DNA from: Puccinia triticina
Taxonomy: Eukaryota; Basidiomycota; Pucciniomycetes; Pucciniales; Pucciniaceae
Direction: 5' to 3'
Assembly: GCF_026914185.1 (NCBI RefSeq)
Contig: NC_070559.1
Location: forward strand, 5,687,501 to 5,751,500
DNA: 64,000 nucleotides
Both the position numbers and the translations under genes were made by a program. Positions 21,002-30,344 of this stretch are shown in pieces (the first letter of the stretch is position 1; the number at the start of each line of letters is the position of its first letter). Under the pieces are notes generated by a model, which was given only the letters and a program-made list of their open reading frames with translations, did not search any database and was not told where the DNA came from.

Positions 21002-24000
21002 CTAGAGGCCAAGGCGGCTTCGCCGCTGCAAGCTGAAGGGGTTTGGTCTAGCAGCACATTGCAGATTATGTTTCCACAAATAGATTTGAGACTTGAGTTC
21101 TTCAAACTTAAGAAACTAACTCTGGCTTCAGATTGTAAGAGATCCTTATAAAGAAGGCCTGAATCAGGAGGGAGAATTGAAGGATTACATACCAACCAGA
21201 GACAGGAGAGTCTGGAGACTCAGAATTTCAAGATTAAACAGATTCTGATAAATCTTAAACATTATTATTCATTAGCAAGTGTTGGCAGAAAGAATACTTG
21301 AGATAAAGACTAATGTGTCACACTCAAGGACCATTTTAGTTGATAACTGATCATGTATTGCTTGTAAGTACAAAAAAAGTTGATATATATAGTAAATAAA
21401 TAAATTTTGAGCTGTGTTTGTACATAAATCATGCATTAGGGTGGAGAAGTGACAGGCCCACTGTCACCCTGGTGGGGTATTTGACAAATTTTTAAATGAC
21501 CAATAATATGGACACCCAAAGCATGTCTTCAAACTTCCCTGTTATCAATAATCAAAACTTAACTGGTGGAAAAAGGGCCCATAGTTGGTTTTTAAATTTC
21601 CATGGGCAAACTCAGCTCATTCTCCACCCCATTATCCATATATATGTTCATGGCAGAAGAAGTAATAAATAAACCCAGATTTAAAAATGTATGGCTGTCA
21701 AAGGATGAGCAACTCAACAATGCACAGTGATGGATTAGAAGAGGACATGAAATGAAATAGTGTATTTCAACAATATTTCATATGGGGCAAAACATATGCC
21801 TATCAAAATCAATCAGCATTGAATTTTCTCCCTTGGTTTAGACTGCATTATTCAAACCAGGTTGGATTTTTATTTTCAAAAAGAAAGTTTTCAGTAAAGC
21901 AGGGCCCTGTTCTCTCTGGACTCAATTTTTTTGAAACATTTATCCAAATTTGCACAAAAACTGCAGATTTGGTTTGTTGAATCAGTCATGCCAAACTGGG
22001 AGATTTCCATTACAACTGAGCAGGAATATACATGAGAGGAAGAAAAATATGAAAAAGAGTCTTCCTGTTGAACATGAAACATCTCCACACATTGATACAA
22101 TGGAAGTTTAATACTAAAGCTCAAGTACAGATGTTCATTGCAATAATTAGAGAGAAGAAAGGAAAATTAAAGAAAGCTGTGTGTGTGGCCTGGGCCTCCA
22201 GAATCTGCTCTTCAAAGGCCATGCCACTGGCGCTGAGGATGGAGGTGTGTCTCTGGGGGGCAATGTGGGTTATGGTGAGGGACAAAGCAACCAACCCGCA
22301 TGATGGCCCCCCAGCCCCCAAACACACTCAGCATGTTCCCCACAGATGCGTAGCCGCGCGCTCATTTCAAGGCAAAAACCAGCCAGTACATATTGGTCTT
22401 AGCAACCTTGATGAGCTTACGCACAAAAAAATGTGTGAGGGGTGTTCCAGTAGACGGCCCAAGGCACTGATGCCTAGCTCCCGGGCCTCCTTGAGCTCTT
22501 TGGGTAAGTGGCCCAGGATTGCCCAAGAGCTATAGCAATGGTGACTGCTAGCAAACCTCCCTTTGGCAAGCAGGCCGGGCCTGGGAGTTTGAAGTCGAGG
22601 AAGTGGCAAAAAGCAATCTATGATGACCGGCCGGAGGGAGACAATTCAGTGGAGGTTTAGAGACCATACGCGTTGGTGACTCAACGACTTCTTTGGGTTG
22701 CGGGGCCCCTGTGGCGGGCAACATGGCCGGACCAACACCGAGGTCGGCTGGAACTCTGAAGCCCACTCCATCTACCTTAGCTGGTGGTTTTTGGGAAGCC
22801 TTGAACGCTTTGGCCACTGTTTTGAAGGCTGATTTCAATAGTCTTGTGCCAAACCACTCGGTACGGGTTTATAACTGCCAGCTATGATCGATCTTTTCAG
22901 ATAATTCCTCCCCATTTACTTTTTTTCTCTCTTTGCGGGCGACTTGCCTGCAATCTTGGGCCTGGTGGCAAACAGTCCGTTTCTCAAGAACAACCACAAG
23001 CCTCCGCCACCCTGTCTGAGGGAATGGTCAGGTATGTTGGGTTCACATTGATAGGGAGAGGTTTGGGGGGAAAGAGAAACCAACTGATATCCAACTGCAG
23101 ACTTGGCAACGCCGACGGTGGTCAACACAAGGACTCATAGCGGCCATCAAACCCCCCGCATGCCACCCTTATATAGAATGATGACGCGGATCTTATATCA
23201 ATGGGGTCAAGGGTGGGGCAAGCGTAGCCGACGACGCCAGGGGAGCTGCATAGAACTGAATGGAGCCTGAGGCCGAGTCAGCCCGCCGAGCGCATGAACT
23301 CCGCTCACGTCGTCCGCCGCCGCTTCTGCCCTGTTTGACACTTGGGAGAACGTTCTTTTGACTATGCCGTCCAGTGGAGGTTATGGCTGAACTTGAAGCC
23401 AAGCAGAGTGAGTCTCTTGTTGTCATGGAAGAAGGCCGCATATCAGAATATCACACCTGGTGAGGACGGTAAAAAGAGGGATAATCTTGGTCCTGATAGG
23501 TATAAAAACACATACTTAATAGGTTTCAAGTTTCAAGGATTCAAGTCCGTAGAGCGCGAGGGAAATCAGAACCGTTGGCGGGGTCACTGACGATCTTGAG
23601 CAGCTGTGAGTAGTCCTGACTCATGCACTGTGGCGTAATTTCCGGGCAAAGGGATGATCTAGGCCAGTCAAAGTGTAGTCAAGAATGGTTGCAAGGCCCG
23701 CGGCGTGGGCTGTATGAAGTAGGCGAAGCCAAATGAATGCAGGAGTCAAGGGTATCCATTGGTCTCTCATCCGGATCTGAAGTGGCTGGCGCGGTTGGAA
23801 TGGAATCAGATACCGTTACGATGGCCACGGCGTGTCGTAGGCATAGGCAGGAGGAAATTTCTGGTGGCCTGGGGGTCTGAGAATTGAGTCGAGTGTTTGA
23901 GCCGAGAGCTTAAAAGGCAGGTAGTTGGGTGTTGAGCTGAATCCCCAGGCAATTGGAGATGCTGCACTTCCAGCTATCCGTTGTCCTCAACCCCTCCGCT

Positions 24001-24337
24001 GTTGCGCGTGCGCAGTCTGAGGGGCAAAGAGTGGGCCCCCCACGGGTCTGCAGCCTTTGCTGCGGGCCGGGGGCCTTCATGTCCATCACTTTTGACCCGT
24101 GTGCTTGACGTGGGCTGGGTGTTGAGCCTGTGGGCACGGCTTTGCCGCTGTTGGAAGGCTAGCTTGAAAACTTGCTTGTGTCTTTTTTGTGATGGGGAAA
24201 CCCAGCATTTTTTTTTGAGATTTTGTTAATGGGGAAACCCATGATTTTTTTCTTCTTCATTTTGTGTAATTGTAAGGGGAAACCCTTGATCTTGATTTTT
24301 TTGATTTTGTCAAAACTGTGTCTTGAATAAACTTGGA
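21002..24337 (-). mobile_element. HelA copy 1: 3.3-kb non-autonomous Helitron
   Basis: The element runs on the minus strand from TCCAAGTTTATT (24337) to a hairpin GCGGC-GAA-GCCGC followed by CTTGGCCTCTAG (21002). The flanking bases are A on the 5' side and T on the 3' side, as for Helitron insertion between A and T. The 5' region has three GGGTTTCCCC motifs. It encodes no helicase, so transposition needs a partner such as HelB, which shares both termini. The interior is partly GC-rich with small open frames, likely captured host fragments that I cannot identify. It matches 39604-42940 almost perfectly in inverse orientation. Confidence 0.88.
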
Positions 24338-25846
24338 TATCTCAACTTGCAATGGGGATGAATTCATGATATTGGTACCATAATGATGGGAAAATTTGAA
24401 AGATTAATTTAGGAAGGCTTTTTTCCAATGAAAATCTCCCAATGTAGCAGCCCCATTTAATCAGTCAGGAACTATTGCCTCATTTTTTGTGTTTCTGCCA
24501 TTATATCTCAACCAGGAATGTTGATTATTCCATGTTATTGGTACCAGAATGTTCATCCATTTGTAAAGAGTATTTTGGTGTAGCTTTCATGGATTAAAAT
24601 CGCAAAAACGAGCGGCTAAAGTCTGATTAGTTTCAAAATATTGCCTAATTGGGTGTTTTTTTGGTGTTTCTGCCACTGTATCTGAACAGGGCTAACATTT
24701 ATTTCATGATATTGATACTATTATAATAAGAGATGGTGAGAGATTAATTTGGGTCAGCTCTTGACCATGAAATTCCCAAAATGAGGCAGCTACAGTCTCA
24801 TGAGTTTCAAAATATCACCAAATTGGGCTTTTCTTTCTGTTTCCGCCACCATATCTCAACTGGGAATGGTGATTATTTCATGATGCTGCTACCAAAATGT
24901 TCATTCATTTCCAAAGATTATTTTGGTTTAGCTTTCATGTATGGAAATGCCCAAAAGGAGCTGCTATAGTCTGATTAGTCTCAAAATATTGCCTAATTGG
25001 GTATGTTTTGGTGTTTCTTCCACTGTATCTCAACCCGCAATGGGAATGATTTCATGATATTAATACAATTATGATAAGACATATTGAGAGATTAATTTGG
25101 GTCAGCTCTTGACCATGAAATTCCCAAAATGAGGCAGCTACAGTCTCTTGAGTCTCAGAATATCACCAAATTGGGCTTTTCTTTCTGTTTCTGCCACCAT
25201 ATCTCAACCGGGAATGGTGATAATTTCATGATATTGGTACCAAAATTTTCATTCATTTTCCAAAGATTATTTTGGTTTAGCTTTCATGTATGGAAGTGCC
25301 CAAAAGGAGATGCTATAGTCTGATCAGTCTCCAAATATTGCCTAATTGGGTTTCTTCTGGGGTTTCTGCTACTGTATCTTAACCCGCAATGCAAATGATT
25401 TCATGATCTTGATACCATTATTATAAGAAATGTTGAGAGGTTAATTTTGGTCAGCTCTTGACCATGAAAATCCCAAAATGAGGTAGCCACAGTCTCATGA
25501 GTCTCACAATATTACCAAATTGGGGTTTTCTTTGTGTTTCTGCCACTATATCTCAACTGGGAATGCTGATTATTTCATGATATTGGGACCATTATATTCA
25601 TCTATTTGCAAAGATTATTTTGGTATAGCTTTCATGTATGGAAATGCCCCAAAGGAGCTGCTATAGTCTGATTAGTCTCAAGATATTGCCTAATTGGGTA
25701 TCTTTTGGTGTTTCTGCCACTTTATCTCAACCCGCAATGGGAATGATTTCATGCTATTGATATCATTAGAACAAGGGATGTTGAGAGAGTAATTTGGGTC
25801 ATCTCTTGACCATGAAAATGCCAAAATGTGGCAGCTACAGTCTCAT
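24338..25846 (-). repeat. Dimeric satellite array, arm 1 (part of X)
   Basis: About 8.7 half-monomers of ~174 bp alternate between two types, giving a ~348-bp dimer. The marker GTTTCTGCCAC-TATCTCAAC recurs near 24497, 24663, 24837, 25011, 25185, 25359, 25534 and 25707. The orientation is opposite to that of the array to the right. Confidence 0.9.
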
Positions 25847-25885
25847 TTGGTGATATTTTGAGACTCATGAGACTGTAGCTGCCTC
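25830..25885. repeat. Turning point of the satellite palindrome
   Basis: GGCAGCTACAGTCTCAT ending at 25846 and its reverse complement starting at 25867 flank a 20-bp spacer. Satellite units run outward from here in opposite directions, making a long inverted repeat with homology of at least 1.5 kb per arm. Confidence 0.85.
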
Positions 25886-25982
25886 CTTTTGGGATTTTCA
25901 TCGTCAAGAGCTGACCCAAATTAATCTCTCAACATGTCTTATTACAATGGTATTAATATCACGAAATAAATGTTATCCCCGG

Positions 25983-26780
25983 TGTGGTGCCCCATTTGGT
26001 TTTCCGCTAGTCAGAAGCATTCCTGCCGCCACCAGCCTTGATCAGCGAGATCCCCAGCAAGTAGCAAGACCTACAATCACCCCTCAAGAGTCTCTTCCAT
26101 CCTCAAGACTTCAAGACCCTCAAGATTTCATCCCCAAGGCTTCAATAATTCACTCCTCAAGACCTCTCAATCTCAAGATTTACCTCATTCCCTCTCATCC
26201 CCAAACCCTCTCTCTTCAAGATCCTTTCCTCCCCCCCCTTTCTTTCTTCTTTTTCCTAGTTGTTGTTCTTTGTTTCCTTTCTCAGTTTTATTTTCTCCTG
26301 TCCTCCCCTGTTTGTTTGTTTATTTCTCCTCTTGCGCGGGTTGGTAGGTTTCAGAGTGGAGGGTTGGTTTTGTTTTGTGTTTTGTTTTGTTTTGTCTTTG
26401 AAGTTTGCGGGCATCATGACAGGTCCGCTAGATGTCACAAACCCCAGACTCTGAGTTCAGCCCAAACTCAGAGGATGGGGCGGCATGAACTCGGTACTGA
26501 TCCAAGTCAGAAATTCATCAAACCTTATTGATCCTGATCCTTCCTCATCTTCCCTGAGCTTCCCTTGATCCCTTTTCCTGATCACTTTGCCGGCAGTATC
26601 CCCGGCCCTCTTCTCAAACACCTCAACCGCCGATGCGCGCTCAACGCCGTCGTAAAATACCCTTTTACCTCTTCGCTTACACGATCCTCATCACTTTTCC
26701 GGACCACCCACGAGGGCAGCCTCAAAAGCACACATCCCCTCGACGCTCTGCCTACCGCCTGGCACGGTAGGAGTTCCACA
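25983..26780 (+). repeat. G2 5' LTR
   Basis: A 798-bp direct repeat with TG...CA ends, identical to 29547-30344 except for two substitutions near its start. It contains long pyrimidine-rich and T/G-rich stretches, and its small ORFs are low-complexity. Confidence 0.94.
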
Positions 26781-26782
26781 TT

Positions 26783-26835
26783 TGGTCCCCCGAGCCGGGA
26801 TCGAACCAGCGACCTCAAGATTTACAGTCTCGCCG
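26783..26835 (+). other. Extended tRNA-Tyr(GUA) primer-binding site
   Basis: Starting 2 bp after the LTR, the sequence is the reverse complement of a tRNA 3' half. In order it carries TGG (complement of the CCA tail), a discriminator, 7 nt of acceptor stem, a full T-arm with TTCGATC loop, a 5-nt variable loop, and a complete anticodon arm with loop CTGTAAA, meaning anticodon GTA. The tRNA-like match ends at about 26832-26835. All stems pair when read on the minus strand. The untemplated CCA and the absence of an intron show it derives from a mature spliced tRNA rather than a tRNA gene. Confidence 0.88.
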
Positions 26836-26954
26836 ATTTTTGGACGGTTCAAGACGCTTGGCGGTCTTCTTTCTTGCTTTCTTTGTCTTAGGTGATTTTT
26901 CCTGGACGGATCCGAGTCTTTGATTTTTTTTTTTTGGGTGTGTTCAGTAGTGGA

Positions 26955-27090
26955 GGCACAGGGAGCTAGAAGTAAGTCCTCCCCAACAGTGCACCTCCGC
27001 GGGTTGTCTACGCTTTTTTTGTCGAAGCATTACGATCGCCACGCTCGTGAGCCACTCGGATCTGTTTGCTCTCTTCTTTAGGGGCTAGTC
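26955..27090 (+). repeat. Intron-like segment upstream of G2 gag (copy 1)
   Basis: This has GAAGTAAGTCC (good 5' splice site) ... GCACCT--GGGT ... CTCGTGAGCCA ... TTTGCTCTCTTCTTTAG (good 3' splice site). The same series recurs after gag at 29345-29490, so a leader intron appears duplicated on both sides of the ORF. Confidence 0.65.
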
Positions 27091-27098
27091 AATCTTTC

Positions 27099-29378
27099 AT
27101 GGTGGCCGCAATTCGTCCAGCTCCGATCGAAGTCGACTATCAAGATCTAGCGCTGGATTTTGACGGCGCAAATGTCAAAAGTTTTTTGGATGCGTATGAG
27201 ACGATGGCCAAAAGGCACGGCACCTCGGAATACAATATGTCCTGGAAGATTTCGTTTTTCATCCGTTCAGACGAAGTCTTTGGGGTAATAAAAAGATTCG
27301 ACGGATTCAAACATCGCAGATGGTCAGATCTGAAAGTGTCGATGCTCGCGTACTGGGGACAAGCTGAAACCCCTCGCCTCCCTCTTCAAGAACTGGAAGA
27401 ATTGCTAGAATCTTGGTCAGCGAGAGAATACATCTATTGGCCGCGAGATTATCCGATTTTTTGGCAATCATTCGAGCCGATTGCTTCATATGTACTCCAG
27501 AACGAAGGCTGGAACTCGCAAGACATCCACGATCTTTGCTCTCAAGCCTTTTTCTGGGTCTGCCGACGATCTCTGGCTGCTCGCTTTCCCTCTTCAGCGC
27601 AAGAAAACAAGACCTGGTTTTTTGATTGTCGTGCTGCAACAGAGTTTATCGATGATGACACGGACACCGAGCTGGATTCCTCTGAACAATCTGTTGAAGA
27701 TCCGAATCACACCAAAGCGGATTCCACTAGACGGCTCTCCTTTTCTGGTCAGGTCGCTTCCTCGTCTCTTGCTGAAGGATATCCATCTGCTCTTGCCCTA
27801 GAATCTCGCGAAGAGACCAAGCCGGGCGAATCTTGTTCTATAAATTCTCTTTTGGGCTCTTGTTTTGTCGAACAACCTAAGCTGCCAGCCCTCGATTTGG
27901 ATAAAGCATACAAAGACTGCAAGCTGGATCCTGCTGAACAATTAATGGAAGAGTCGAATTGCGCGGAAGTTCCTTCGCCATCCGAGGAGTTTTCTTTCCC
28001 CCACCCTATAGTCCTTAGCCCGGTCGAGGAGTCCACTCGTATGGCCCTGGAGTCTGAAGAAGAGCATTGGAGCGCTATTCCCGAGTCTTCCAAGCACTCA
28101 ACACGAGCTATCCAGTCCCTTAGATCACCCAGTCCTGAATCTGAGGTCGTAGAGAAGATGAAAGTGGAGCCAAGTTTGAAGGAAGTGATCTCCGCCTCTG
28201 CCGTCAATCTCACTGTCCGGCCGCCACTCGTATGTTACTATTGCCACCACAGAGGTCACCGACTTAGCCGCTGCCTCAATCTTCAGAGAGACAGGAAGGA
28301 TGCGCTGGTCAAACAGAAGGGAAAAAGTCTTTTCCTTCCCAGTGGCGCTAAAATATCCTTTGATTCTAGCCGCCCTATCCGCCGCATTGTCATCTCTTTT
28401 CAATTCGACTCTGCAAAAGTTTTTGGGCGGAGGAGTAAGGCGCTGCCCAGTTCCCGTTCATACCATTGTTTCCCAATCAGAAGACCTGCCAGTCCCGCCC
28501 CGTCCGACTCCCGCTCTCCGCTGTGTTCTGTTCGATCTGCACAGGCGGTGGATCAAGTGCTTAAGAAGATTGCCAATCTGATTGTTCCTGGCTTTTCTGC
28601 CTCTACCCTTGTTTCTCCAAGTGGATCAGATCCTTCTCATGCTCCTAGCCTCCGAGAAGAGGTTAAACTAGGTCCCAGCTCTCCTCCGCTTCCGACTCCC
28701 GATCTGCGTTTTAGTTGCCAACTCCGCCAGATGGCGGAGCAGTTGATCCCATCTTCCGGCCTCCGAGACGAGGTTAAACTATGTTCTCCTTCCCATTCGA
28801 CTCCGATTCCCAACCTCTGTTCTAGTCTTCAGCCCCGCCAGATGGCGGAGCATGCGATTCCGATCTCCAATCTCTGTTCTAGTAACCAGCTCCGCCAGGT
28901 GGCGGAGCTTCTGATTCCACCGTCAAACCTCCGAGAAGAGGTTAAACTACATCCCTGTTCTTCTCCGCTTCCAATTCTCGATCCGCGTTCTAGTAGCCAA
29001 CTCCGCCAGGCGGCCAAGCATCCGATTCCGCTTCCTCGCCTCCGAGATGAGGTTAAACTACCCCCTTTTCTATCTAGCATTTCAGAGTCGCCCCGGGCGC
29101 TTGATGATGCCGTTCTGTTCCCACACTTCGATCCTCATTACTCAAAGACCTCAGACTCCTCTTCTTCAATCCCTCCTTCGCCTCAAACCCCTGCTTTGAC
29201 TCCAGATCCGTTATCGCCGCTCATTTCAACACGCTCCAATCTTCACATCCTGATCCCAGCTCGGCCTCAATTCTCTGACTCAACCTTTTCCAATCATTCC
29301 GATCTGACGGCTTCAAGGCCTTCCCATTTGGGTTGTTCTGGTGGGGTATTGCAGACCAGAAGTAAGTCCCCTTCTTAA
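27099..29378 (+). CDS. gag: Gag protein of G2, with CCHC zinc knuckle
   Basis: The first ATG (27099) gives 759 codons; the frame is open upstream to 27066 but enters a probable intron. Residues ~10-190 form the capsid-like domain (FLDAYETMAKRHGTSEYN, WKISFFIRSDEVFGVIKRF, WSDLKVSMLAYWGQ). A CCHC knuckle, CYYCHHRGHRLSRC, is at residues 379-392 and should bind the element's RNA. The C-terminus is Ser/Pro-rich with four to five repeats of a LR(E/D)EVKL ... QLRQMAE block. There is no protease or polymerase. The last codons run into a GTAAGT donor (29362), so splicing to a short final exon near 29482 is possible. Function in particle assembly is inferred from family features. Confidence 0.85.
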   Translation: MVAAIRPAPIEVDYQDLALDFDGANVKSFLDAYETMAKRHGTSEYNMSWKISFFIRSDEVFGVIKRFDGFKHRRWSDLKVSMLAYWGQAETPRLPLQELEELLESWSAREYIYWPRDYPIFWQSFEPIASYVLQNEGWNSQDIHDLCSQAFFWVCRRSLAARFPSSAQENKTWFFDCRAATEFIDDDTDTELDSSEQSVEDPNHTKADSTRRLSFSGQVASSSLAEGYPSALALESREETKPGESCSINSLLGSCFVEQPKLPALDLDKAYKDCKLDPAEQLMEESNCAEVPSPSEEFSFPHPIVLSPVEESTRMALESEEEHWSAIPESSKHSTRAIQSLRSPSPESEVVEKMKVEPSLKEVISASAVNLTVRPPLVCYYCHHRGHRLSRCLNLQRDRKDALVKQKGKSLFLPSGAKISFDSSRPIRRIVISFQFDSAKVFGRRSKALPSSRSYHCFPIRRPASPAPSDSRSPLCSVRSAQAVDQVLKKIANLIVPGFSASTLVSPSGSDPSHAPSLREEVKLGPSSPPLPTPDLRFSCQLRQMAEQLIPSSGLRDEVKLCSPSHSTPIPNLCSSLQPRQMAEHAIPISNLCSSNQLRQVAELLIPPSNLREEVKLHPCSSPLPILDPRSSSQLRQAAKHPIPLPRLRDEVKLPPFLSSISESPRALDDAVLFPHFDPHYSKTSDSSSSIPPSPQTPALTPDPLSPLISTRSNLHILIPARPQFSDSTFSNHSDLTASRPSHLGCSGGVLQTRSKSPS
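28650..29060 (+). repeat. Coding tandem repeat in G2 gag
   Basis: CTCCGAGA-GAGGTTAAACTA occurs near 28659, 28760, 28928 and 29039. GCCAGATGGCGGAGC-type blocks lie between. The spacing varies by multiples of about 55 bp, so copies were gained or lost while the frame was kept. Confidence 0.75.
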
Positions 29379-29490
29379 GTATGCACCTTGGGTAGATACT
29401 ACCGTCATCTTGTAAGCTCTACTCTAGCCACACTCGTGAGCCATCCGCGGGATCCCGTTTTGCTTTTCTTTTTTTTTTCAGATCTCTCTC
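29345..29490 (+). repeat. Intron-like segment downstream of G2 gag (copy 2)
   Basis: GAAGTAAGTCC (29358) ... ATGCACCTTGGGTAGA ... CTCGTGAGCCATCC ... TTTTGCTTTTC then T-run and CAG (29481). It is a diverged copy of 26955-27090. It may be an intron removed near the 3' end of the transcript, or debris of the event that placed gag there. Confidence 0.6.
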
Positions 29491-29546
29491 TCCAGCCGCA
29501 AGAAGTTTCAAAGGAGTTTGGGGACAGACTCCAAGTGGTGGGTGGA

Positions 29547-30344
29547 TGTGGTGCCCCATTTGGTTTTCCGCTAGTCAGAAGCATTCCCGCCCCCACCAGC
29601 CTTGATCAGCGAGATCCCCAGCAAGTAGCAAGACCTACAATCACCCCTCAAGAGTCTCTTCCATCCTCAAGACTTCAAGACCCTCAAGATTTCATCCCCA
29701 AGGCTTCAATAATTCACTCCTCAAGACCTCTCAATCTCAAGATTTACCTCATTCCCTCTCATCCCCAAACCCTCTCTCTTCAAGATCCTTTCCTCCCCCC
29801 CCTTTCTTTCTTCTTTTTCCTAGTTGTTGTTCTTTGTTTCCTTTCTCAGTTTTATTTTCTCCTGTCCTCCCCTGTTTGTTTGTTTATTTCTCCTCTTGCG
29901 CGGGTTGGTAGGTTTCAGAGTGGAGGGTTGGTTTTGTTTTGTGTTTTGTTTTGTTTTGTCTTTGAAGTTTGCGGGCATCATGACAGGTCCGCTAGATGTC
30001 ACAAACCCCAGACTCTGAGTTCAGCCCAAACTCAGAGGATGGGGCGGCATGAACTCGGTACTGATCCAAGTCAGAAATTCATCAAACCTTATTGATCCTG
30101 ATCCTTCCTCATCTTCCCTGAGCTTCCCTTGATCCCTTTTCCTGATCACTTTGCCGGCAGTATCCCCGGCCCTCTTCTCAAACACCTCAACCGCCGATGC
30201 GCGCTCAACGCCGTCGTAAAATACCCTTTTACCTCTTCGCTTACACGATCCTCATCACTTTTCCGGACCACCCACGAGGGCAGCCTCAAAAGCACACATC
30301 CCCTCGACGCTCTGCCTACCGCCTGGCACGGTAGGAGTTCCACA
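29547..30344 (+). repeat. G2 3' LTR
   Basis: A 798-bp copy of 25983-26780 preceded by a purine-rich tract and followed by the CCGG target duplication. Confidence 0.94.

Larger units (their letters stand above)
25983..30344 (+). mobile_element. G2: complete gag-only LTR retrotransposon with tRNA-Tyr primer site
   Basis: Two 798-bp LTRs (TGTGGTGCCCC ... GTTCCACA) differ at only two positions that I can see, so insertion was very recent. CCGG at 25979-25982 and 30345-30348 is a 4-bp target duplication. Removing the element rebuilds a satellite unit (TTATCCCCGG joined to TTCAGATACCGTGGCAG). Internally there is one Gag frame and no pol. A primer-binding site complementary to mature tRNA-Tyr follows the 5' LTR, and a purine-rich AAGTGGTGGGTGGA precedes the 3' LTR. 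Like G1, it looks non-autonomous. Confidence 0.92.

Noticed and set aside
26260..26454. 60-64 codon frames duplicated in the G2 LTRs
   Set aside because: They are low-complexity translations of T/G- and C/T-rich LTR sequence, on both strands at once.
26783..26835. A tRNA-Tyr gene on the minus strand
   Set aside because: Only the 3' half is present, CCA is encoded and there is no intron or D-arm, so it is a primer-binding site, not a gene.
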